Part shown: in pieces, positions 1-7,795 of the stretch
Numbering within the stretch: position 1 is the first letter of the stretch
Layout: every line of letters begins with the position of its first letter
NCBI GenBank assembly: GCA_016179055.1
Contig: JACOSC010000182.1
Coordinates: 1 to 42,363 of the forward strand
Source of the DNA: Acidobacteriota bacterium
GTDB lineage: Bacteria; Acidobacteriota; UBA6911; JACOSC01
Length of the DNA: 42,363 bases
Direction: 5' to 3'
The notes under the pieces: generated by a model
What the model saw: only the letters and a program-made list of their open reading frames with translations
Told to the model about the DNA's origin: nothing
The model's database searches: none
Made by a program: the position numbers and the translations under genes

Positions 1-1
1 A

Positions 2-202
2 AGTTGCGAGGCACGGAAGCTATTCCGGCATTTCATCGATATGCCGGCAAAGATTGCGGTTACCAAGGACGAAATCCTGGTAAGATATCCCCTCAGAGCT
101 CATAGCCCGGTCCTGCGGTCCGCCCATCTCGATAAGTGGGTGCCACCGATCTCGTGGTTGGGAAACAGAAAGTTAAAGTTCGAGTGGGGAGGTTCCGTTT
201 AA
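2..202 (+). pseudogene. C-terminal end of a probable transposase (partial, runs off the left edge)
   Basis: Frame 2 is open from the window edge to a TAA at 200-202 and gives a 66-residue basic tail. It contains FIDMPAKIAVTKDEI, then RRAH-like RAHSPVL, and ends PISWLGNRKLKFEW. From memory this resembles the C-terminal end of a DDE transposase family found in Planctomycetes and candidate phyla, where a 'P-x-I-x-V-T...RAHNP...PWL-x-x-R-x-L-x-F' pattern closes the protein. I cannot see the catalytic domain, so the assignment is tentative. The same frame continues after the stop into the DUF5674-like coding sequence, so this is probably the edge of an insertion that cut that gene. Whether the upstream part is intact cannot be seen. 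Confidence 0.4.
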
Positions 203-286
203 TCCTTAATTCTGAGACTTAGGCTTCAGCGAAAATCACTGATTGACAAAAATCTCCTTGCTGTTGACGCCGAACTTCATGCTGAT

Positions 287-493
287 TTGGAAGCGTTGCT
301 CCTTGAGAACGGATCAAAACAGAAAAGTCTTTGGGGAATAAATCTTTATCCGGAAATGCAGGGCGATGATTATATCGAATTTGATTCCCTGATTAATATG
401 CGCCCCTCTCAAGGAAATAGAAGCCGCGGCGTTGATAACGAAGAAATACGCAAGAAAATTATTGAGGTTATAACAAAGATAATTAAACGATGA
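287..493 (+). CDS. DUF5674-like protein, N-terminally truncated
   Basis: This is a short soluble protein with the stretch ELHADLEALLLENGSKQ (partly upstream of the nominal start), then LWGINLYPE and LINMRPSQGNRSRGV. I recognise this pattern from the DUF5674 family, small proteins of about 110 residues and unknown function common in candidate-phylum genomes. The only usual start codon is a TTG at 287 without a clear ribosome binding site. The frame, however, is open back to 203, directly after the transposase-fragment stop, and the homology appears to continue upstream (LLAVDAELHAD). The native N-terminus is therefore missing and probably replaced by insertion debris, so this may be a pseudogene. 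Its stop overlaps the start of the next gene (ATGA), which indicates an old two-gene operon. Function unknown. Confidence 0.5.
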   Translation: MEALLLENGSKQKSLWGINLYPEMQGDDYIEFDSLINMRPSQGNRSRGVDNEEIRKKIIEVITKIIKR

Positions 494-822
494 ATCAGCA
501 GCATAAGGAACTTGCGGCAGGACGCTGGAAACAATTGTCGTTCTTCGAACAAATGGCTAATATCGGAGGCGAAGTGGAACGGGCGTTGAACTGGAAGGCA
601 AGGCAAAATCATGAGTATAGCCAGAAAGCATTTGAGCGCACTCTTGAACTTATCGATTTAACCATAGATAGCGTTACTGGCATGGCTCGTTTCAAAGAAC
701 TTTCCCGTGTGCGTGAGGCTATTGTAGATTTTTTTGCAGGCTCAAACCAGTTTGGATCTACCGAAATTTCTTGGAAAAGATATTTTTTACCGTTTACCTA
801 TGCTGCACGCCGCCGTTATTAA
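490..822 (+). CDS. Conserved small hypothetical protein coupled to the DUF5674-like gene
   Basis: A 110-residue, basic, mostly helical protein with no signal peptide or membrane segment. The pattern EQMANIGGEVERAL, then SQKAFERTLELIDLTI and a C-terminal YFLPFTYAARRR resembles a small uncharacterised family I know from candidate-phyla genomes. It has no assigned activity that I can name. The ATG overlaps the upstream stop codon by 4 bp, so translation is probably coupled to the DUF5674-like gene. If that gene is broken, expression of this one may suffer. A paired regulatory or toxin-antitoxin-like role is possible from size and coupling alone, but nothing in the sequence proves it. The next 217 bp hold no gene I recognise. 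Confidence 0.55.
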   Translation: MNQQHKELAAGRWKQLSFFEQMANIGGEVERALNWKARQNHEYSQKAFERTLELIDLTIDSVTGMARFKELSRVREAIVDFFAGSNQFGSTEISWKRYFLPFTYAARRRY

Positions 823-1039
823 ATTGATAGAAAATGCCACGGACTTTAAGCGGCTTGACTAAGAAGGTCTATCAGGTTAGCGGAGGGATTTCGTATCACT
901 CTTTATGAGAATCAGACGCAAAGAGTTGTGTAGGACAATCCAAGAATCGGTCTTTGGGGAAAGGCCGCGTTGGACTTTTTTACACCGGCCATTTTGTAGA
1001 AACAGGAGGTCGCCGGCAGGCACACCCTCAGAACATTCA

Positions 1040-1480
1040 CTACTTGGGTTCGTATTCTTCTGCAATGTGAAGATCAAAAGGCTTATGGGCGGGGTTCCTG
1101 ACGAAATGACGATATATGGAGTGGCAGCGGTAGCACACGGTCACTTCCGGAAGAATCCTGTGAAGGACAACGTCAATGACAACACAAACGGTGAGACCTA
1201 AGATCAAGGCCGCCATGTTAAAGCCGAACAGGAAATAGCTGATCGCCAGGCCCAGTCCGATAATTACAACGCCAAGAATTCGATTGAAATCCTTCTGCAC
1301 ATAGAAGCGGTCACCCTGGCATATGGAACAGCGGTCGATCTGCGCGGTCTTAATCAGCGAGGGCGCATGGGTCAAGCGTATCGTCCGCCGGCAATGCGGG
1401 CAGGCCGGAGCCTGATTTTCGGCGTTAACCGTCCAAGAAATTTCTTGGGCGCAATAAGGGCACAGGAATGCAATCTTCAT
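1040..1480 (-). CDS. Zinc-ribbon membrane protein
   Basis: 146 residues. The N-terminal half has two zinc-ribbon-like knuckle groups: CPYC near residue 8 with CPHC near 27, and CSIC near 52. A hydrophobic hairpin follows at about residues 68-105 (two membrane segments), then another CYRC knuckle near 117. The arrangement suggests a small membrane-anchored protein with cytoplasmic zinc-binding ends; no enzymatic motif is visible. The start ATG overlaps the stop of the upstream 8-TM protein by 4 bp, so the two are translationally coupled and may form a membrane complex. Partner and substrate are unknown. It is not an obvious member of a named family to me. Confidence 0.6.
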   Translation of the reverse strand: MKIAFLCPYCAQEISWTVNAENQAPACPHCRRTIRLTHAPSLIKTAQIDRCSICQGDRFYVQKDFNRILGVVIIGLGLAISYFLFGFNMAALILGLTVCVVIDVVLHRILPEVTVCYRCHSIYRHFVRNPAHKPFDLHIAEEYEPK

Positions 1481-2343
1481 ACGGGAATATAGGAAACCGT
1501 CAGCAAATACTTGGCCAGCAGTTCGCCAAATAATACAAAAATTACGGCTACATAAAACAGCCCTGTCGCCGACAGGGTCGCGCGCAGGTTAACCGTGCGC
1601 GCGATAAAAAAAGTTAAGATCAGCGGACCGAGTAGACCGATCAGTACGCGAAACCACAGCATGATTCCCTCGCCCAAGGGATCGATGAGCCGCACGACGG
1701 CCTGTCGATCGTAAGACGCCTGCGCCCAGTAGTACACCAGGGCGCCGCCTGCCAACCCGAGACGCAACCACACGGCTACGGCAAACCAAGTGGATGCCTT
1801 CTTAAGATGCGCGATCGACATACTTGTATCCATCACATACCAGTGACCAATCAGCATGGCTACCATCGTAGAGCCCAATAACAGACTCGAAAAGAAAAAG
1901 CTTGTGTATAGGAGGATCGTCGAGGTGGCGAAGCCGGTCAATCGCTTCAGTGTACTCATGTCGAGACCCGATAGGAAAATTGCCGATGTGGATGCGATAA
2001 GCAGAAAGTTGCGTTCGAGCTTAGGATGATCTTTCAGAAGCGTCAAAAGGTAAGCGAGCGTTGCGCCCAAGCAAAGACACGACACGGTGAATGCGCGAGG
2101 ATCATAGAAACGAGGCTGGTAGCGTACGGGCATCGTTACGACAATCAACGCGGCAGTCAACAGAGCACACAGGCGAAAGAATGACTTCTGGACAACGGGC
2201 GAAATCGTCAGCAATAGGAGCAGTATGCCGGCCGCCATATGCGTCGTCAGCAAAAGAAATGGCAGCGATATTCTCATAGCGGGAATGGCCGGCCGCCCGA
2301 CGCCACAGGCCTCCAGGCGGTCCTTCCTAAGCAAAATTCGCAT
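1477..2343 (-). CDS. Eight-segment integral membrane protein of unknown function
   Basis: 288 residues with about eight hydrophobic segments (roughly 25-50, 55-75, 83-102, 112-131, 142-170, 186-208, 226-250, 257-280) and very short loops. Conserved-looking motifs include LLGSTMVAMLIGHWYVMD in segment 5 and SATGLFYVAVIFVLFGELL in segment 8. His and Tyr near the membrane surface would allow a quinone- or heme-linked role like NrfD/DmsC-type anchors, but I see no diagnostic ligand set. Two starts are possible: 2343, with a weak purine-rich stretch upstream, or the Met at 2277 just before segment 1. It is the first gene of a two-gene unit with the zinc-ribbon protein, overlapping by 4 bp. Confidence 0.6.
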   Translation of the reverse strand: MRILLRKDRLEACGVGRPAIPAMRISLPFLLLTTHMAAGILLLLLTISPVVQKSFFRLCALLTAALIVVTMPVRYQPRFYDPRAFTVSCLCLGATLAYLLTLLKDHPKLERNFLLIASTSAIFLSGLDMSTLKRLTGFATSTILLYTSFFFSSLLLGSTMVAMLIGHWYVMDTSMSIAHLKKASTWFAVAVWLRLGLAGGALVYYWAQASYDRQAVVRLIDPLGEGIMLWFRVLIGLLGPLILTFFIARTVNLRATLSATGLFYVAVIFVLFGELLAKYLLTVSYIPV

Positions 2344-2859
2344 CAGCCGCTCTCGCCTGCGTTAGTAGCGGCGCCGCCCGATTACCGGTGCACTACAACG
2401 GCACTGAATCCAACCGGCAAGACGGCTGCGCGTGATTGGAGACTCTAACATAAAGCGTCGCTACCCTTCAAATACTAGGCCGCTGCCGTAGGAATTCCCG
2501 CGGCCCTGTGAACGTACTCGATTGTCGGTGATAGATTTTGTGATATTCCTTGCGCTTGGGCCTGTGGCGTTGCGACCGCCGCAAGGTTCCACCCCAACGT
2601 AGCAGTACAGAACGCGTAGGCCCGGCAAAAAATGTGTGTGGGAAAAAATCGAAGCATCACGCTAAAGCCGCCACGGTGGCCCTGCGTTCCAAACCGCAGA
2701 CGGTCGTCCGCGCGCACGCCACCTCCATCACCCCAGCCAAACCATGCCTCACCGAGAATTGCTGGGATTCAAGGCCGACAGTTGACCCTCCGGTCATCCG
2801 ACGGTAGAATAGGATGTTCAAAATTCGAGTTCCGGCTCGGCGGGCGAGTTTCATAATTA

Positions 2860-3077
2860 GTATCCGTTCACGGGGGGTGGATACCCCCGGCGGAAGCCGG
2901 GGGAGCTTCAAGATCCAGCCTAGATCAAGCCCCTCACCCCCCTGGCCCCCTCTCCCCGCCCGGCGGGGAGAGGGGGTTGGGGGAGTGGGGCGTCGCCGGA
3001 GTAGGCTGGGCCTGAGTCTCCCCCAGCTTCCGCTGGGGGTCTCTTGTGTGGTCTTAGTGAACCCTGTGAACAGTTAC
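2860..3077. repeat. Multi-hairpin intergenic element bounded by GTATCCGTTCA / TGAACAGTTAC
   Basis: Inside the 820-bp gap 2344-3163 sits a nested palindromic block. The ends GTATCCGTTCA (2860-2870) and TGAACAGTTAC (3067-3077) are imperfect inverted copies of an end motif seen again at 15134, 18114 and 28525. Inside are two mirrored 20-bp hairpins, at 2884-2903 and 3020-3039, which are inverted relative to each other. In the centre is a 15-bp perfect stem (2946-2960 with 2962-2976) of the CCCTCTCCCCGCC type. No gene is supported in the gap; the remaining sequence 2344-2859 shows nothing I recognise. Confidence 0.6.
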
Positions 3078-3163
3078 CGTAATTATAAGTACGGCTTTGC
3101 GCCCAGAGCGGGCGCTCTTGGGCTTCAAATAATAAAGTTTATGGCTCGGCAAAGGGGAAAAGA

Positions 3164-4261
3164 ATGGTTCCTGAAGTAGCGGCAGAGGATCTCATCAGCG
3201 TCTTATCTGAGAACGGCATTGCCGACAAGGCGGTCGATCCCAACCTGAGCAATGCCGATCTGTTAAACCTCTATCGGCTGATGGTATTTAACCGGGTCCT
3301 CGATGAGCGAATGGTAAAGCTGCAGCGCCAGGGCCGTATCGGGTTTTACATTGGTTCGGTGGGCGAGGAAGCCACGGTGATGGGCAGCGCCTTTGCCTTG
3401 CAACCTCAAGATTGGATTTTCCCGAGTTATCGCGAAGCCGGGGCGGCCTTCCTGCGCGGTTTTCCACTGCGGGCTTTTCTTTGCCAGCTTATGGGCAACC
3501 GCGAGGATCTGACCAAGGGCCGCCAGATGCCCAATCATTTTTCCGCACGCCCGTACAATATTGTTTCGATCTCCAGCCCGGTCGGCACACAGTTGCCACA
3601 AGCCGTCGGGGCCGCCATGGCGGCTCGCTACCGCGGCGACGATAGCATTAGTCTGGCCTATTTTGGCGACGGAACGTCATCGGAAGGCGACTTTCACGTG
3701 GCGCTGAATTTTGCCGGCGTGTACAAGGCCCCCGTGATTTTTGTTTGTCGAAACAATCAGTGGGCGATTTCCGTGCCGCTGAACAAACAGACCGCTTCCG
3801 CAACCATCGCGATTAAAGCCAAAGCTTATGGCATTGACGGTGTGCGCGTCGATGGCAATGACTTGCCGGCGGTGTATCAGGTAACGGCCGCCGCCGCCGC
3901 CAAAGCCCGTAGCGGAGGCGGCGCCACGCTCATTGAAGCGGTGACCTACCGGCTGAGCGGGCACTCGACTTCCGATGATCCACGCGTGTATCGGCCAGAG
4001 GACGAAGTAGCCCAGTGGAAAGGCAAAGATCCCATACTGCGCTTCCGGCTGTACCTAGAAAAAAAGGGGATATGGACTACCGACGAAGATGCGGAGCTGT
4101 TTCGCCGTGTCGACGCCGACATTGTCACGACCTTGAAAGAGGTAGAAGCCATTCCATCCCCGCCGGCCGAATCCCTGTTTGACGACGTCTACGCCCAAGT
4201 GCCGCCCCATTTGGCGGAGCAACAAGCGTCCTTATGGGCCGCGCAGAAGGAGGACCATTAA
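3164..4261 (+). CDS. pdhA: 2-oxoacid (pyruvate / branched-chain) dehydrogenase E1 component, alpha subunit
   Basis: 365 residues, typical for E1 alpha. It binds thiamine diphosphate and decarboxylates a 2-oxoacid, passing the acyl group to the E2 lipoyl arm in the cytoplasm. The ThDP motif runs from GDG (168-170) to NN (197-198). GRQMPNHFS (119-127) and ISSPVGTQLPQAVG are typical of branched-chain-type alpha subunits, while RQGRIGFY and the C-terminal PPHLAEQQ also occur in Bacillus-type PDH. The substrate (pyruvate or branched-chain oxoacids) therefore cannot be fixed. The HSTSDDP loop is present. The start at 3164 follows an AAAGGGGAAAAG ribosome site. It heads the cluster and the next gene begins 2 nt after its stop. 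Confidence 0.9.
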   Translation: MVPEVAAEDLISVLSENGIADKAVDPNLSNADLLNLYRLMVFNRVLDERMVKLQRQGRIGFYIGSVGEEATVMGSAFALQPQDWIFPSYREAGAAFLRGFPLRAFLCQLMGNREDLTKGRQMPNHFSARPYNIVSISSPVGTQLPQAVGAAMAARYRGDDSISLAYFGDGTSSEGDFHVALNFAGVYKAPVIFVCRNNQWAISVPLNKQTASATIAIKAKAYGIDGVRVDGNDLPAVYQVTAAAAAKARSGGGATLIEAVTYRLSGHSTSDDPRVYRPEDEVAQWKGKDPILRFRLYLEKKGIWTTDEDAELFRRVDADIVTTLKEVEAIPSPPAESLFDDVYAQVPPHLAEQQASLWAAQKEDH

Positions 4262-4263
4262 TC

Positions 4264-5238
4264 ATGCCGACCCTGAATATGATTCAAGCGCTTAATGACG
4301 CTTTGAAAGTGGAGATGCGACGGGATGACCGCGTGGTAGTCATGGGCGAAGACGTGGGCGTCCTCGGCGGCGTCTTTCGAGTGACGGTCGACCTGCAGCA
4401 GGAATTCGGGTCCGAACGTGTGATGGACACGCCGCTCTCCGAAGGTGGAATCATCGGCACCGCCATCGGTATGGCGCTTTATGGCCTGCGACCGGTACCC
4501 GAAATTCAATTTGCCGATTTCATTTACCCGGCGTTCGATCAGATCGTCAACGAAATGGCCAAGTACCGATACCGGTCTGGAGGCCAATACACTTGCCCCA
4601 TGGTCATACGCACACCTTATGGCGGCGGCATACGCGGCGGCCACTATCATTCGCAGAGCAATGAGGCGTATTTTATTCATACGCCCGGCTTAAAAGTGGT
4701 TATCCCATCGAATCCATACGATGCCAAAGGATTGCTGCTCTCTTCCATACGCGATGACGATCCCGTTATATTTATGGAGCCCAAGCGCATATACCGAGCG
4801 GTCAAGGGCGAGGTGCCCGAAGGCGACTACACGGTTCCGCTCGGCGCGGCCAAAATCGTGCAGGAGGGACGCCACGTGACCTTGATCGCTTATGGAGCCA
4901 TGATGCAAGAGACGCTGCAAGCCGCGGCCAAGGCCGCTGAAGAGGGCCTGCAATGCGAAGTCATCGACCTACGAACGCTGCTTCCTCTCGATACGGATAC
5001 GGTTGTGCAATCGGTAAAGAAAACCGGACGTTGTGTAGTAGTTCACGAAGCGGCGCGCACGGGCGGATTCGGCGCGGAGGTTTCGGCCATCCTCATGGAG
5101 AAGGCTTTTCTGGACCTCGAGGCGCCGGTGCGCCGTGTTACCGGATTCGATACGCCTTTTCCCTATTCGCTGGAGCACTACTACTTACCCGATGCCAATC
5201 GCATATTGTCCGCCATTCGCGAAACCGCGGCGTTTTAA
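4264..5238 (+). CDS. pdhB: 2-oxoacid dehydrogenase E1 component, beta subunit
   Basis: 324 residues from the ATG at 4264. An AAGGAGG ribosome site at 4247-4253 supports this over an upstream in-frame ATG. It pairs with E1 alpha as an alpha2beta2 heterotetramer and completes the ThDP site. Visible conserved parts are MGEDVG near 27-33, DTPLSEGGIIGTAIGMA (the ThDP-activating Glu region), HYHSQSNEAYFIHTPGLKVV, and FMEPKRIYRA followed by EVPEGDYTVPLG, the last typical of branched-chain-type beta subunits. The C-terminal transketolase domain ends with FPYSLEHYYLPD. It is the only beta subunit for the two alpha subunits in this cluster. Confidence 0.92.
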   Translation: MPTLNMIQALNDALKVEMRRDDRVVVMGEDVGVLGGVFRVTVDLQQEFGSERVMDTPLSEGGIIGTAIGMALYGLRPVPEIQFADFIYPAFDQIVNEMAKYRYRSGGQYTCPMVIRTPYGGGIRGGHYHSQSNEAYFIHTPGLKVVIPSNPYDAKGLLLSSIRDDDPVIFMEPKRIYRAVKGEVPEGDYTVPLGAAKIVQEGRHVTLIAYGAMMQETLQAAAKAAEEGLQCEVIDLRTLLPLDTDTVVQSVKKTGRCVVVHEAARTGGFGAEVSAILMEKAFLDLEAPVRRVTGFDTPFPYSLEHYYLPDANRILSAIRETAAF

Positions 5239-5297
5239 TGAGCTTTCGACAATTCAACGGCTGCCGGCGGAGAGCTTAAGACCGGCGAGGAGAAAAT

Positions 5298-6560
5298 ATG
5301 CCATTCGAGTTCAAGCTTCCGGATATCGGTGAAGGCGTGGTTGAGGGCGAGATTGTTAAATGGCTGATCAATACTGGCGACCGCGTGGAAGAGGACCAGC
5401 CGCTGGTCGAAGTTATGACCGACAAGGCTACGGTAACCATTCCATCCCCCAGAAAAGGCACGATTACACAAACGATCGGCAAAGAAGGCGAGATTGTCAA
5501 AGTCGGCGCCACTATGATTGTTATTGAGGAAGACGGTCAGGCGGTGGGATCGCCGATGAGAATTTCCGTGCCCGCTTCGGAAGAACCGCTTCCGAACGTT
5601 ACGTCGGTCCCGCCGCCGGTGAGGATTGCGGAAATGCCGCCCACGGGGGAGGAGGAGAGGGCTAACGGCAAAGTGTCGGCCACTCCCGCCACGCGGCGGC
5701 TGGCACGCGAGCTGGGCGTCGATATTTCTCGCGTGACGGGCCGCGGGCCGCATGGCCGCGTTACGAAAGAGGATGTAATGCAATTTTCGGCGGGGACTGA
5801 GGCGGCGACGCCGTCACCGGCTTCCTCCATAAGTAAGGCCGCCCCGGTGAGATCTGATTTGGAAGAGCGCGTGCCGTTTGTCGGATTGCGGCGCCGCATT
5901 GCCGAAAAAATGTCAAAGTCCAAACTGACGGCGGCGCATTTTACCTTTGTGGATGAAGTAGACATGACGGCGCTCGTCGCTTTGCGCAAGAAGCTTTCCG
6001 CCGCCGGCGAAGAAAGCGGCGTAAAGATGACGTATCTTCCCTTCATTGTAAAAGCCGTGGTCGCCGCGCTGAAGAAATATCCGCTGCTCAATGCGACGCT
6101 GGAAGAGGTAAAGGGTGAGCTAATTCTCAAGAAATATTACAACATCGGCATCGCCGTGGCGGCGACTGCCGGTCTCATCGTGCCGGTGGTCAAGCACGCC
6201 GAAAACAAATCCCTGATCGAGATCGCCCGTGAAATTGAAGAACACGCCAGTCACGTGCGAAACGGAACTGTTAAATTGGACGATCTGCAAGGCGGCACTT
6301 TTACCATAACCAGTCTGGGAGCGCTCGGCGGGCTGTTCGCCACGCCGATCATTAATTACCCCGAGGTGGCGATTCTGGGGGTCAACCGGATTCAAGCGCG
6401 CCCGGTCGCGCGGGATGGACAGATACTGATTCGCGAAATTATGTATCTCAGTTTATCGTTTGATCACAGAATCGTGGATGGATCGGTCGGCGCCGAATTC
6501 ACAAAATATCTCATCGGCCTGTTGGAAGAACCCAGCCTGTTGCTTATGCACACCCTTTGA
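5298..6560 (+). CDS. pdhC: 2-oxoacid dehydrogenase E2 component (dihydrolipoamide acyltransferase)
   Basis: 420 residues, standard three-part E2. The lipoyl domain is at about 1-80 with the lipoyl-lysine at K43 in MTDKATV. A Pro/Glu-rich linker follows, then a peripheral-subunit-binding domain at about 126-163 (SATPATRRLARELGVD through TGRGPHGRVTKEDV) that holds E1 and E3. The acyltransferase core runs from about 190 to the end, with the catalytic H390 and D394 in the DHRIVDG signature. It transfers the acyl group from lipoate to CoA. The ribosome site GAGGAG lies just before the ATG and 59 bp separate it from pdhB. The single lipoyl domain is usual for Gram-positive and deep-branching versions. 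Confidence 0.93.
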   Translation: MPFEFKLPDIGEGVVEGEIVKWLINTGDRVEEDQPLVEVMTDKATVTIPSPRKGTITQTIGKEGEIVKVGATMIVIEEDGQAVGSPMRISVPASEEPLPNVTSVPPPVRIAEMPPTGEEERANGKVSATPATRRLARELGVDISRVTGRGPHGRVTKEDVMQFSAGTEAATPSPASSISKAAPVRSDLEERVPFVGLRRRIAEKMSKSKLTAAHFTFVDEVDMTALVALRKKLSAAGEESGVKMTYLPFIVKAVVAALKKYPLLNATLEEVKGELILKKYYNIGIAVAATAGLIVPVVKHAENKSLIEIAREIEEHASHVRNGTVKLDDLQGGTFTITSLGALGGLFATPIINYPEVAILGVNRIQARPVARDGQILIREIMYLSLSFDHRIVDGSVGAEFTKYLIGLLEEPSLLLMHTL

Positions 6561-6611
6561 ACGGACTCGTTGAGTCGGCCGGCTTGATCGGCGAAGATGG
6601 GCGTGGTTGTG

Positions 6612-6627
6612 GCGGCCCGCGGGCCGC
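6612..6627. repeat. Perfect 16-bp palindrome between E2 and the second E1 alpha
   Basis: GCGGCCCGCGGGCCGC is a perfect palindrome 52 bp after the E2 stop. It could form a GC hairpin that ends or attenuates the upstream transcript, but no T-run follows, so it is not a canonical terminator. It also lies upstream of a promoter-like pair at 6674-6702. Confidence 0.4.
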
Positions 6628-6673
6628 TTGCCGGCGGCTGGTCATCAGCATATGGCCGTGAATCGAGCGCTCG

Positions 6674-6702
6674 CCGACAATCAGCATACTGTATGGTATA
6701 GT
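6674..6702 (+). promoter_or_regulatory. Promoter-like pair for the second E1 alpha, suggesting a leaderless mRNA
   Basis: CCGACA (6674-6679), a 17-nt spacer, then TATAGT (6697-6702) matches the sigma70 layout (4/6 and 5/6). The ATG of the next gene is at 6709, only 7 nt from the -10 box. Transcription would thus begin at or next to the start codon, and no ribosome site is visible. Confidence 0.4.
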
Positions 6703-6708
6703 TCACCT

Positions 6709-7791
6709 ATGGCGAAAAGGAATTCCAAAACGTTCACGCCAAGCGCTCCGCTAACCGCTAACCCGTCATCCCAATTAAGTGAGAAAGATCTGCAAGCCTT
6801 GTACCGAGGGATGGTCTTGGTGCGTTTGCTTGACGAGAAGTTGACTCTGTTGCAACGACAAGGGCGCATCGGATTTTATGGGACCTGCACGGGTGAGGAG
6901 GCGGCGGTAATCGGCAGCGCTTTTGCTTTGCAGCCGCAAGACTGGATTTTTCCGGCTTTGCGGCAGGGCGGCGCCGCGCTGTGGCGCGGGGCGCCGTTAC
7001 GCGACTATTTGGCCCAGCTCTTTGGCAACGCCGCCGATCCTCTGAAAGGCCGGCAAATGCCGGTGCACTTCAGTGACCGTCGCATCCATCAGGTGAGCTG
7101 GTCCAGTTGCATTGGGACCCAATTGCCGCAGGCCGTGGGAGCGGCTCGGGCCGCGCAGTTGCGCGGCGATCCGACGGTCGTACTCGCCTACTTGGGAGAC
7201 GGCGCTTCCTCAGAAGCGGATTTTCATGTCGCGCTGAATTTTGCCGGAGTCTGGAAAGCGCCCGTCGTTTTCTTGTGTCAGAACAACCAGTGGGCGATAT
7301 CCGTTCCGCTGTCGCGGCAAACCGCTTCGGCCGGAATAGCGATTAAGGCGGAGGCCTACGGGTTTGCGGGCATGGCGATTGACGGCAACGATGTATTGCA
7401 GGTCTATGAGGCCACACGAGCGGCCGTCGATAAGGCGCGTGTCGGTGGAGGTCCGACCCTTGTCGAAGCGGTCACCTATCGCATCAGTGCCCATTCGACC
7501 TCGGACGATCCGTCTCGCTATCGCGATGAGTCGATCACGGCCGAGTGGCGGCAGAAAGATCCCATTTTGCGTTTCCGCCGGATTCTGGAAGAGCGCCGTC
7601 TGTGGGATGCGTCGATCGAGCTTTCCCTAAACACGTCGATCAGCCAGGAGATTGCGGAAGCCTTGCGAAGCGTTGAGCGATTGCCGGCGCCGGCGCTGGA
7701 CACGCTGGTTACCGATGTGTACGCGGCGGTTCCCGCGCATTTGCAGGAAGAGTATGCAGACCTGGAGCGGTTGATTAAAGAGAGGATTTAA
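6709..7791 (+). CDS. Second 2-oxoacid dehydrogenase E1 alpha subunit (paralogue)
   Basis: 360 residues if started at the ATG at 6709; an in-frame upstream start would add 34 unlikely residues. It is a clear paralogue of the cluster's first alpha subunit. It shares RQGRIGFY, GRQMPVHFS, GTQLPQAVGAA, the ThDP motif GDG (163-165) to NN (192-193), the NNQWAISVPL stretch and the HSTSDDP loop. Differences lie around the substrate side: FYGTC for FYIGS, FPALRQGG for FPSYREAG, and WSSCIGTQ for ISSPVGTQ. No second beta subunit accompanies it, so it probably competes for the same E1 beta/E2 or gives an alternative substrate range. It has its own promoter-like sequence, and 4 nt separate it from the E3 gene. 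Confidence 0.88.
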   Translation: MAKRNSKTFTPSAPLTANPSSQLSEKDLQALYRGMVLVRLLDEKLTLLQRQGRIGFYGTCTGEEAAVIGSAFALQPQDWIFPALRQGGAALWRGAPLRDYLAQLFGNAADPLKGRQMPVHFSDRRIHQVSWSSCIGTQLPQAVGAARAAQLRGDPTVVLAYLGDGASSEADFHVALNFAGVWKAPVVFLCQNNQWAISVPLSRQTASAGIAIKAEAYGFAGMAIDGNDVLQVYEATRAAVDKARVGGGPTLVEAVTYRISAHSTSDDPSRYRDESITAEWRQKDPILRFRRILEERRLWDASIELSLNTSISQEIAEALRSVERLPAPALDTLVTDVYAAVPAHLQEEYADLERLIKERI

Positions 7792-7795
7792 TGGA

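Noticed and set aside
905-1201. 98-codon plus-strand frame
   Set aside because: It overlaps the well-supported zinc-ribbon gene on the other strand and shows no family likeness or ribosome site.
2814-3179. 121-codon frame before the first E1 alpha
   Set aside because: It is the translation of the palindromic repeat element and its composition is Pro/Ser/Arg-rich with no homology pattern.
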